Below are positions 15,720-22,462 of a stretch of 25,981 bases of DNA, one piece after another; the first letter of the stretch is position 1, and each line of letters opens with the position of its first letter. The notes below the pieces were generated by a model. The model ran no database searches. It worked only from the letters and a program-made list of their open reading frames with translations, and was not told the DNA's origin. A program made the position numbers and the translations under genes. Source of the DNA: Bacteroidales bacterium (GTDB taxonomy: Bacteria; Bacteroidota; Bacteroidia; Bacteroidales; UBA3663); contig JAEDEY010000024.1 in NCBI GenBank assembly GCA_016293065.1, positions 1 to 25,981 of the forward strand, given 5' to 3'.

Positions 15720-16355
15720 TTATTCCTGCATCCATGTCGATGGCGACTGACGCCACTCCTTGAGCACTTCGATATCCTCGGCCTTGATGTAATCGAGATC
15801 CTTAGCCTCAGCAAGGAGTTCAGTATAGTTGCTGAGAGTAGTGAGTTCGACATTTGCCTCGTCAAAAGCAGCGGCAGCCTGAGGGAACTGGTAGGTGAAG
15901 ATAGCCACCATGCCGAGTACCTCTGCTTCTGCCTGACGGAGAGCAGCAACTGCCTTGAGCGAGCTCATGCCTGTCGAAATGAGATCCTCAACGACCACGA
16001 CCTTCCATCCTGGTTTGAGTTCACCTTCAATGAGATTACCCATGCCATGGTCTTTTGGTGCTGAGCGCACATAAAGGAATGGCACTCCGAGAGCATCGGC
16101 AACGAGTGCGCCCTGTGCGATGGCACCAGTAGCAACACCTGCGATGGCATCTATCTTGCCATACTTGCGCTGGATGGTGCTTACCAAACCCGTCTTGATC
16201 ACTGTGCGCACATCAGGGTATGCAAGTGTCTTACGGTTGTCGCAATAGATTGGAGACTTCCATCCTGAAGCCCATGTGAAAGGGTTTGATGGCTGAAGCT
16301 TTACGGCTTTGATTGACAAAAGTTTCTCGGCAACGAGACGTTCTGTTGATTTCAT
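15720..16355 (-). CDS. pyrE: Orotate phosphoribosyltransferase
   Basis: Joins orotate to PRPP to give OMP in pyrimidine synthesis. The 211 residues match the family. The N-terminal segment FTWASGWKSPIYCDNR (26-41) binds orotate, the flexible loop KDHGMGNLIEG (101-111) covers the active site, and the PRPP motif is VVVVEDLISTGMSS (119-132). It is the first gene of the pyrE-SRPBCC-argH-lipoprotein operon, with a TATCTTTG promoter box about 33 bases upstream. Confidence 0.97.
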   Translation of the reverse strand: MKSTERLVAEKLLSIKAVKLQPSNPFTWASGWKSPIYCDNRKTLAYPDVRTVIKTGLVSTIQRKYGKIDAIAGVATGAIAQGALVADALGVPFLYVRSAPKDHGMGNLIEGELKPGWKVVVVEDLISTGMSSLKAVAALRQAEAEVLGMVAIFTYQFPQAAAAFDEANVELTTLSNYTELLAEAKDLDYIKAEDIEVLKEWRQSPSTWMQE

Positions 16356-16387
16356 ATTCCTATGTTTTTTATTTTGTTATTCCCGCG

Positions 16388-16395
16388 CAAAGATA
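16388..16395 (-). promoter_or_regulatory. -7 box of the pyrE operon promoter
   Basis: TATCTTTG on the minus strand is an exact TAnnTTTG match, predicting a start near 16380 and a leader of about 25 bases. A T-rich tract lies upstream, but no perfect TTTG at the -33 position. Confidence 0.65.
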
Positions 16396-16457
16396 AGTAT
16401 TTTATTTTGAAAAATAAAAAAAGATGGGGAAAAAGGGGGTTTTTCTATTATAAAAAA

Positions 16458-17135
16458 CTAATCTGCCAATCCTAACGTCAGGAAACTCACCCTTGCTCCT
16501 GCATCCACCAGCAGTTGCAGGCACGCGTCGAGTGTGGCTCCTGTGGTGAGCACATCGTCAACCACAAGCACGTGCTTACCCTCTATCCTTTCAGGATGCC
16601 TCAACAAGAAAACATTCTCCACAATCCTCATTCGCTCATGCGCCTGTTGTTTCACCTGCGATTTGGTGTGGCGGCCTTTCACCAGACAGTCATATTCAAT
16701 GGGCAATCCCCATGCCTTCGACAGCGCTTTGGCAATAGGGACTGTCTGGTTATATCCTCTCTCAATTTTTCTCAGTAAATGAATGGGCACAGGCACTATG
16801 ACATCAATATCGAAAGGCCAGCCGGCACACGACAATTCGGTGGCAAACAAACTCGCCATATTGTAGTTAACCCACGGTCGATCAGCATATTTCGCACCGA
16901 CTATCAGCAGTGAGAAGTCGCTCTTTTGCCGATAATAGCAGAACGACGTGCCATGTTCGAATGGCACTCGTCCAAACATCCTGTGTTCAGCCTCGTTGTC
17001 AGCCTTCTCACCCCTGACACGAGGCAGTTTCGACTGACACACCAAGCACAACGACTTTTCGCCCTTGTGCAATGTCGTGCGGCACACAAGACATTGATCT
17101 GGCAGCAATAAGTTGATGATTCTTCGCAGCAACAT
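16458..17135 (-). CDS. comF: ComF family phosphoribosyltransferase-like protein
   Basis: A 225-residue ComF/GntX-type protein, required for DNA uptake in naturally competent bacteria and linked elsewhere to DNA repair helicases. The N-terminal zinc finger is C15-x2-C18 and C30-x2-C33. RGYNQ (126-130) and the PRPP loop VLVVDDVLTTGAT (189-201) mark the type I phosphoribosyltransferase domain. It begins 15 bases after tatA and ends the kpsF-tatA-comF operon. No helicase partner is in the window. Confidence 0.92.
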   Translation of the reverse strand: MLLRRIINLLLPDQCLVCRTTLHKGEKSLCLVCQSKLPRVRGEKADNEAEHRMFGRVPFEHGTSFCYYRQKSDFSLLIVGAKYADRPWVNYNMASLFATELSCAGWPFDIDVIVPVPIHLLRKIERGYNQTVPIAKALSKAWGLPIEYDCLVKGRHTKSQVKQQAHERMRIVENVFLLRHPERIEGKHVLVVDDVLTTGATLDACLQLLVDAGARVSFLTLGLAD

Positions 17136-17150
17136 GACTCTCGAGGTTCT

Positions 17151-17339
17151 TTATTCGGTTTTCTGTTCGTCTTTCTTCTTGTCCGATTTGTCGTCCTCGT
17201 TCATCCCGTCCTTGAAGCTCTTGACCCCTTTGCCGAGGCCTCGCATCAACTCTGGTATCTTCTTGCCACCAAAGAGTAGAAGAACCACCAGCGCAATAAG
17301 CAAAAGCTCTTGTGTACCTATAAAGATTAAATTTACCAT
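17151..17339 (-). CDS. tatA: Twin-arginine translocase subunit TatA
   Basis: A 62-residue TatA/E-type protein that forms the pore component of the Tat export system for folded proteins. The N-terminal membrane helix is at about 5-23, followed by the hinge FGGKKIPEL (23-31) and an amphipathic helix (RGLGKGVKSFKDGM), then a charged tail. The start MVNL at 17339 gives the normal family length; the frame is open further upstream, but that part overlaps kpsF and has no membrane character. TatC is not in the window. The gene sits 26 bases after kpsF and 15 bases before comF. Confidence 0.92.
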   Translation of the reverse strand: MVNLIFIGTQELLLIALVVLLLFGGKKIPELMRGLGKGVKSFKDGMNEDDKSDKKKDEQKTE

Positions 17340-17365
17340 ATTATAATAGATAATTATTGTTGTTA

Positions 17366-17965
17366 TCACATCTTTGCTCTTGCCTGAACACCAAGATAAC
17401 CGCCGTGATGACGCTTGGCATATTCCTCGATAGTGAAACCTATCTTGGTCATTATTCCCACAACGAGCAGGTCGCCTATCACTGTCATCATGGTGGTCGA
17501 GGTGGTAGGAGTCATACCCAGCGGACACACCTCGGCTGGGTTGCCTGTCGATAGGCAGATGTCGGCAGCCTTGCCCAACGGACTGTCGGGATTGCCCGTG
17601 ATGACAATCAGAGGCAAGTCTCTGTACAGATTATGTGCCAAGTCGATGAGTTCGATGATCTCGCGGGTCTTGCCCGAATTGGATATCAGTATCAGCACAT
17701 CATCGGGCTGCACGATGCCCAAGTCGCCATGCTGCGCCTCGCTCGGGTGCAGGAAGAAAGCAGGAGTTCCCGTTGATGCCAAGGTCGTTGCAATGTTGGC
17801 ACCGATCTGACCAGCCTTGCCCATACCGCTCACCACGACCTTGCCCTTCTTCTCATGCACATGGCCGATGACGAGATCCATTGCCTTCTCATAATCTTCG
17901 GTCAATGGTATATTTTTCAGCGCTTCGGCCTCGCGCTGTATTATAGATTGCAATAATTCTATCAT
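17366..17965 (-). CDS. KpsF/GutQ-type sugar-phosphate isomerase, SIS domain only
   Basis: Likely D-arabinose-5-phosphate isomerase, which makes the precursor of Kdo for lipopolysaccharide. The SIS domain has SGMGKAGQIG (46-55), TLASTGTPAFFLHPSEAQHGDLG (61-83, with catalytic-type H79), SNSGKT (95-100) and the C-terminal HHGGYLG (186-192). The start MIELL at 17965 is preferred, because the -7 box at 17984-17991 would lie inside the longer frame beginning at 18004. At 199 residues it lacks the two CBS domains of KdsD/KpsF (about 320 residues), so it is a short, single-domain form as seen in many Bacteroidetes. It leads the tatA-comF operon. Confidence 0.9.
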   Translation of the reverse strand: MIELLQSIIQREAEALKNIPLTEDYEKAMDLVIGHVHEKKGKVVVSGMGKAGQIGANIATTLASTGTPAFFLHPSEAQHGDLGIVQPDDVLILISNSGKTREIIELIDLAHNLYRDLPLIVITGNPDSPLGKAADICLSTGNPAEVCPLGMTPTTSTTMMTVIGDLLVVGIMTKIGFTIEEYAKRHHGGYLGVQARAKM

Positions 17966-17983
17966 AATTGTGATTTTATTTGG

Positions 17984-17991
17984 CAAAAATA
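17984..17991 (-). promoter_or_regulatory. -7 box of the kpsF-like operon promoter
   Basis: TATTTTTG on the minus strand matches TAnnTTTG, with a predicted start near 17977 and a leader of only about 12 bases. It decides the downstream start codon of the SIS gene. Confidence 0.55.
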
Positions 17992-18034
17992 AGCAATTAT
18001 TCATTATGAAGTGCTTTTTTTGTCAAATTTTTTA

Positions 18035-18042
18035 TAAATTTG
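18035..18042 (+). promoter_or_regulatory. -7 box of the M16 peptidase promoter
   Basis: TAAATTTG matches TAnnTTTG exactly, 18 bases before the ATG at 18061. It is divergent from the box at 17984-17991, so the two genes share a 95-base control region. Confidence 0.6.
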
Positions 18043-18060
18043 CATTCATAATCTCGTTTT

Positions 18061-19326
18061 ATGGAACAATTGACATTATCTAATGGTCTAAGAATAGTGC
18101 ATAAGCACTCGGATTCGGCAGTGGGTTATTGTGGTTTCATGGTCGATTGCGGCTCGCGCAACGAGTTGTCGCCCGAACTCTACGGCATAGTCCATTTTAT
18201 TGAACATATTATATTTAAAGGCACCAAGAATCGTGACAGCTGGCACATCAACAATCGCATGGAGTCGGTGGGTGGCGAGCTCAATGCTTTCACCACTAAA
18301 GAGGAGACTACGTTCTATGCAGCTTTCCTCCACGAAGATTTCTCTCGTGCCTGCGAACTGTTGTGCGACCTTGTCTGCAATGCTACGGCTCCTCAGCATG
18401 AGTTAGAGCACGAACAGGACGTGGTGATAGAAGAGATTGAGAGTTATCTCGACACTCCTACCGAACTTATTTTCGATGAGTTCGAGAACCGTGTGTTTGC
18501 CAGTCATCCTCTCGGTCACAATATCCTTGGCAGCGAAGCTACGGTTCATGGCTTCGACAGCAAGCGTTGTCTAGACTTCATCGACCGACATTACACGCCC
18601 GACCGCATGGTGTTCTTCTCTTATGGCAAGACACCTTTCAACAGGGTTATCAACACCGTCGAGAGGTTTTTCCACAACGAAAGGGCAGCCAGAGGCTCTG
18701 CTTCCAACACTCCAGCGACGTTATCCACCAAGATATCAACCGATGTTGATAACTCTTCTGCTGTTATCAACAGTATCCAGAATCCCGAGATCATCGTCCA
18801 CGACACCCATCAGGCTCATGTCATCATAGGTGCTCGCTCCTATCACATCGGCAGTCCCAAATCGGCAGCTCTCGCCATCATCAACAACCTATTAGGCGGA
18901 CCTGGCATGAACAGCCGTCTCAATCGTGAGTTGCGCGAGAAGCGAGGTCTCGTCTATACGGTCGAAGGTAATATCAGCAACTATACCGACTCGGGCTACC
19001 AAAGCATATACTTCGGTTGCGACCCTCACGATATGCGTCGGTGCATCGATCTCTGTCACAATCAGCTGCGCAAGATGTACGACACGAAAATGAGCCCAAA
19101 GCAGCTGCAAGCTGCCCAGAAGCAGCTCAAGGGTCAGATCGGTGTAGCCACTGCCAATATGGAGAATATGGCTATAGCAATGGCAAAAAACATCCTGCGT
19201 CTTGGCAAGGTCGAAACCATCGAAGAGACTTGCGCGCGTATAGATAATGTAACGTGCCTGCAGATTCAGGAGGTGGCTTACGAGGTGTTTGCACCCGAAA
19301 AGCTGCATTGTGTGGTCATCCGATAG
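18061..19326 (+). CDS. M16 family zinc peptidase (processing-peptidase-like)
   Basis: A 421-residue member of the insulinase/pitrilysin family in the short, mitochondrial-processing-peptidase-like form. The inverted zinc motif HFIEH (H45, E48, H49) is followed at the expected distance by the third ligand in VVIEEIESYL (E124 or E125), so the protein should be active. The C-terminal half has the usual GGPGMNSRLNRELREKRGLVYTV stretch (about 280-302). There is no signal peptide, so it acts in the cytoplasm or is exported by an unknown route. The promoter is very close to the ATG. Confidence 0.93.
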   Translation: MEQLTLSNGLRIVHKHSDSAVGYCGFMVDCGSRNELSPELYGIVHFIEHIIFKGTKNRDSWHINNRMESVGGELNAFTTKEETTFYAAFLHEDFSRACELLCDLVCNATAPQHELEHEQDVVIEEIESYLDTPTELIFDEFENRVFASHPLGHNILGSEATVHGFDSKRCLDFIDRHYTPDRMVFFSYGKTPFNRVINTVERFFHNERAARGSASNTPATLSTKISTDVDNSSAVINSIQNPEIIVHDTHQAHVIIGARSYHIGSPKSAALAIINNLLGGPGMNSRLNRELREKRGLVYTVEGNISNYTDSGYQSIYFGCDPHDMRRCIDLCHNQLRKMYDTKMSPKQLQAAQKQLKGQIGVATANMENMAIAMAKNILRLGKVETIEETCARIDNVTCLQIQEVAYEVFAPEKLHCVVIR

Positions 19327-19467
19327 ATTGTTTGATTTATAAAATCGCCTTGTTGGTTGATTTTCCATGCAACCAGCTTGCAAAATCGGGTCTGTTCAGT
19401 AAACAAAAACCTCTGCCATACGTCTTATAGACAAAAGAGTATTAATCAACATAAAAAAGCAACGACT

Positions 19468-20229
19468 ATGAAGAAGACTATCATCACTCTCGTTCTTGCA
19501 TTTGCAACTGTTATCAATCTTTGCGCAATGAGCAAGTATCGCGCAAGCCGTGAAGCTCGCTTCCTCACCGACAAGATGGCGTGGGAACTCGACCTCAGCT
19601 ATGGTCAGATAGAAGACGTCTATGAGATCAACTACGACTATTTCCGTGCTCTCGACAATGTATATGACAAATACACCTGGGCTTATGATATCCGCAACGA
19701 GGAACTCAGTTTTGTGCTTTCTCCTCGTCAGTGGGCTCGTTTCATTGCCATCGAGTATTTCTATGTTCCTGTGCGTGTCTATCGCCATGCGTGGGTTTTC
19801 CCTGTCCACAATCACTATCACAGCAATCATTTCTATTATGATGCTCCTCATGCCTACAGCCACTATTCTGGAGGCCATGCCCATAACCGCGACTTCTACC
19901 GAGGTCGTTTCGACAACTATCATAAGTTCGACCATGACAATGGACACCGTCCTCACTCAAGCGGCAATGTTCACAACAATAGGCCTGCTCCAAAGCCACA
20001 GGGCAACCAGCACAATGCAGCACCTAATCGAGGTAGCAACAACAGACATCCAGAGTCTGCTCCTTCACGCAACAACCCAAACCGTGGCGGTTCAAACTCT
20101 CACGCAGACAACTCCCGCAACGACAACCGTCGTCAGAACGGAAATACTTCTGCTCGTCCAACACGCAGCCAGAATGCCCAGAATAGCCAGAACCGTGGCA
20201 GCCAGACTGTCACTTCTGGACGCCGATAA
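19468..20229 (+). CDS. Secreted His- and Asn-rich protein, unknown function
   Basis: A 253-residue exported protein. The start at 19468 is chosen because MKKTIITLVLAFATVINLCA is a normal signal peptide; the frame runs further upstream without signal features. A folded, helical part follows (REARFLTDKMAWELDLSYGQIEDVYEINYDYF, about 29-60), of a kind I have seen in Bacteroidales secreted proteins, with some likeness in layout to Spy/CpxP-type helical proteins. Residues about 114-170 hold some 14 histidines among Tyr, Asp and Asn. The last 85 residues are low-complexity Asn/Arg/Ser/Gln. A metal-binding or wall-interacting role is conceivable. No promoter box is clear in the 141-base upstream gap. 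Confidence 0.8.
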   Translation: MKKTIITLVLAFATVINLCAMSKYRASREARFLTDKMAWELDLSYGQIEDVYEINYDYFRALDNVYDKYTWAYDIRNEELSFVLSPRQWARFIAIEYFYVPVRVYRHAWVFPVHNHYHSNHFYYDAPHAYSHYSGGHAHNRDFYRGRFDNYHKFDHDNGHRPHSSGNVHNNRPAPKPQGNQHNAAPNRGSNNRHPESAPSRNNPNRGGSNSHADNSRNDNRRQNGNTSARPTRSQNAQNSQNRGSQTVTSGRR

Positions 20230-20345
20230 TCATCAGACTTCGATCAAAATGACAGTAGCCAACTAAATATTCGCATCCAATTAGCAGACCGCAAATTGCA
20301 AAATATCACTAATTGGATGTGTTTTTTCTTTTTTATCTTCTTTTA

Positions 20346-20377
20346 TTTGTATTGTCGAAATAAAACCACCATCTTTG
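20346..20377 (+). promoter_or_regulatory. gdhA promoter
   Basis: TTTG at 20346-20349 is followed after 20 bases by CATCTTTG (20370-20377), one base off TAnnTTTG. The predicted start near 20384 lies downstream of the upstream ATG at 20296 and so supports the start at 20413. A short inverted repeat, CACCA and TGGTG, brackets the -7 box. Confidence 0.6.
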
Positions 20378-20412
20378 TGGTGAAAAAAAACACAACAAAA
20401 AAAATTTATTCC

Positions 20413-21753
20413 ATGTTGAACATCGATTCATTCATGAGTGCCCTTGAGGCAAGACATCCAGGCGAGGCCGAATACCTTCAGGCCGTTCGCGAAGTGCTAA
20501 TTTCAATTAAAGATGTGTATGACCAGCATCCTGAATTCGAACGAGCCTCACTCATCGAGCGACTCGTCGAACCAGAGCGCATCATCACCTTCCGTGTGCC
20601 TTGGGTTGACGACAAAGGCAAGATTCAGGTCAATCTCGGCTATCGCGTGCAGTTCAATTCTGCCATTGGCCCCTACAAGGGTGGCTTGCGCTTCCATGCC
20701 TCGGTCAACCTTTCTATACTGAAATTCCTCGGTTTCGAACAGACTTTCAAGAACTCGCTCACCACTCTCCCTATGGGTGGAGGCAAGGGAGGTTCCGATT
20801 TCTCTCCACGTGGCAAGAGCGACGGCGAGATCATGCGTTTCTGCCAAGCGTTTATGAGCGAGCTCTTCCGTTATGTCGGTCCTGAGATCGATATTCCTGC
20901 CGGCGACATCGGTGTCGGTGCTCGCGAGATAGGCTACCTCTTTGGCCAATACAAGAAACTCACACGCGACTTCAGCGGCGTGCTCACTGGCAAGAACCTC
21001 GAGTTCGGCGGCTCGCTGGTGCGTCCCGAGGCTACTGGCTTCGGCGGCTTGTACTTCGTCAACGAGATGCTCCAGACAGCAGGCATCGACATCAAGGGCA
21101 AGACGGTGGCTATCTCTGGTTTTGGCAATGTGGCTTGGGGCGCTGCTACCAAGGCTACCCAGCTCGGTGCCAAGGTAGTGACCATCTCCGGTCCCGACGG
21201 TTACGTTTATGACCCAGAAGGCATCAGCGGCGAGAAGATCGACTATATGCTCGAACTCCGAGCTTCAGGCAACGACATCGTGGCTCCATACGCCGACGAA
21301 TTCCCAAGCGCAACCTTTTATCCTGGACGCAAGCCATGGGAGGCAAAGTGCGATATCGCCCTGCCTTGTGCTACTCAGAACGAGCTCAACGGCAAGGATG
21401 CCGAGACGCTCATTGCCAATGGCGTGACCTGTGTCGGCGAGATCTCGAACATGGGATGCACGCCCGAGGCTATCGACCTCTTCCTCGAAAAGAAAACTCT
21501 CTATGCTCCCGGCAAGGCAGTCAATGCTGGCGGCGTGGCAACAAGCTGTCTCGAAATGTCGCAGAATGCCATGCACCTCAGCTGGAGCGCTCAGGATGTC
21601 GATGCCCGTCTGCACGAGATCATGCACAGCATCCATCATCAGTGCGTACAATACGGCAAACAGCCCGACGGATATATCAACTATGTCAAGGGTGCCAATG
21701 TGGCTGGCTTCATGAAGGTTGCCAAGGCCATGATGGCTCAGGGTGTTGTATAG
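20413..21753 (+). CDS. gdhA: Glutamate dehydrogenase, hexameric (NADP-type)
   Basis: Reversible amination of 2-oxoglutarate to glutamate, the main ammonia-assimilating step in many Bacteroidetes. The 446 residues match the hexameric class. The glutamate-binding lysine region GPYKGGLRFH (86-95), the catalytic lysine in MGGGKGGSDF (121-130, K125) and PAGDIGVGAREIGY (162-175, D165) are present. The Rossmann motif is SGFGNVAWG (235-243). Coenzyme choice is suggested by overall likeness to the NADP-dependent forms and by SGPDG after the second strand; it is not proven. The start at 20413 fits the promoter; a longer frame from 20296 would add 39 hydrophobic, AT-rich-encoded residues. Confidence 0.96.
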   Translation: MLNIDSFMSALEARHPGEAEYLQAVREVLISIKDVYDQHPEFERASLIERLVEPERIITFRVPWVDDKGKIQVNLGYRVQFNSAIGPYKGGLRFHASVNLSILKFLGFEQTFKNSLTTLPMGGGKGGSDFSPRGKSDGEIMRFCQAFMSELFRYVGPEIDIPAGDIGVGAREIGYLFGQYKKLTRDFSGVLTGKNLEFGGSLVRPEATGFGGLYFVNEMLQTAGIDIKGKTVAISGFGNVAWGAATKATQLGAKVVTISGPDGYVYDPEGISGEKIDYMLELRASGNDIVAPYADEFPSATFYPGRKPWEAKCDIALPCATQNELNGKDAETLIANGVTCVGEISNMGCTPEAIDLFLEKKTLYAPGKAVNAGGVATSCLEMSQNAMHLSWSAQDVDARLHEIMHSIHHQCVQYGKQPDGYINYVKGANVAGFMKVAKAMMAQGVV

Positions 21754-21773
21754 CAGACTTCAAACTCTCAGCG

Positions 21774-22301
21774 ATGATCAAGAGATACAAACAATATATC
21801 CCCCAGATCGGCAACGACACCTTCGTGGCAGAGACCGCCGTGGTGCTCGGCGATGTGGTCATGGGTAGCGAGTGTTCGATATGGTATAGTGCCGTGGTGC
21901 GAGGCGATGTCAACAAGATTCGCCTCGGCGACCGTGTGAATGTGCAGGACTGTGCGTGCCTGCACACTTCGCTCGGCGACGCATATATCGAGATTGGCAA
22001 CGATGTGACCATCGGCCACAACGCCTGTGTGCATGGAGCGAAGATCAAGGATCACGTGCTGATAGGCATGGGTTCGACGGTGCTCGACAATGCCGAGATT
22101 GGCCGAGGGGCAGTCGTGGCTGCAGGAGCACTGGTTCTGCAAGGCACGGTCATCGGCGACTACGAGCTATGGGGCGGAGTGCCAGCCAAGCTGCTCAAGC
22201 GACTCTCGCCCGAGGCTTCTGCCAAACTGATCGACCCAGGGATCGAGCATTATGTGCAACACGCCCACGAATACCTGAGCGACGATGTTGCAGATGTCTA
22301 A
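21774..22301 (+). CDS. Gamma-carbonic-anhydrase-like hexapeptide protein
   Basis: A 175-residue left-handed beta-helix protein of the gamma carbonic anhydrase/YrdA/PaaY family. Hexapeptide repeats run through VLGDVVMGSECSIW, VRGDVNKIRLGDRVNVQD and IEIGNDVTIGHNACVHG. The three zinc histidines are present: H64 (CLHTS), H82 (IGHN) and H87 (VHG). The C-terminal GGVPAKLLKRL and closing helices are typical. It begins 20 bases after gdhA, so co-transcription is likely. Whether it is an active carbonic anhydrase or another metal-dependent enzyme is open; many YrdA-type proteins show little activity. Confidence 0.93.
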   Translation: MIKRYKQYIPQIGNDTFVAETAVVLGDVVMGSECSIWYSAVVRGDVNKIRLGDRVNVQDCACLHTSLGDAYIEIGNDVTIGHNACVHGAKIKDHVLIGMGSTVLDNAEIGRGAVVAAGALVLQGTVIGDYELWGGVPAKLLKRLSPEASAKLIDPGIEHYVQHAHEYLSDDVADV

Positions 22302-22422
22302 ATGGCTTGTATATGTTCATAATATTGTGATAATTTGTGATAATTAGAGCCTAAAGCGCAAAATAATAAAGCAAACATACTATTATTTCGTTAAAAATCT
22401 TGCATTTGCCAATTATTATCAT

Positions 22423-22430
22423 TACTTTTG
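22423..22430 (+). promoter_or_regulatory. -7 box of the rnr promoter
   Basis: TACTTTTG matches TAnnTTTG exactly. A weak -33 candidate, CTTG (22399-22402), lies 20 bases upstream. The predicted start near 22437 gives a leader of about 25 bases before the ATG at 22463. Confidence 0.6.
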
Positions 22431-22462
22431 CCACAATAATGTGAATTTACGGTTCTACCCTT

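Noticed and set aside
16430..16457. Terminator after comF
   Set aside because: Only an A/T-rich 6-base arm pair (GTTTTT and AAAAAC) is seen, too weak to call.
17966..18004. Longer N-terminus for the SIS-domain isomerase
   Set aside because: A TATTTTTG promoter box lies within the extension at 17984-17991, and the family starts at the MIELL position.
19338..19366. Terminator after the M16 peptidase
   Set aside because: AAAATC and GATTTT can pair, but the inner part is mismatched and no T-run of useful length follows beyond the arm itself.
20296..20412. 39-residue hydrophobic extension of GdhA
   Set aside because: It spans the likely promoter and is unlike any GDH N-terminus; the AT-rich DNA gives a false hydrophobic stretch.
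21336..21773. N-terminal extension of the gamma-carbonic-anhydrase-like protein
   Set aside because: The upstream part of the open frame is a shadow of gdhA; the family N-terminus begins at the ATG at 21774.
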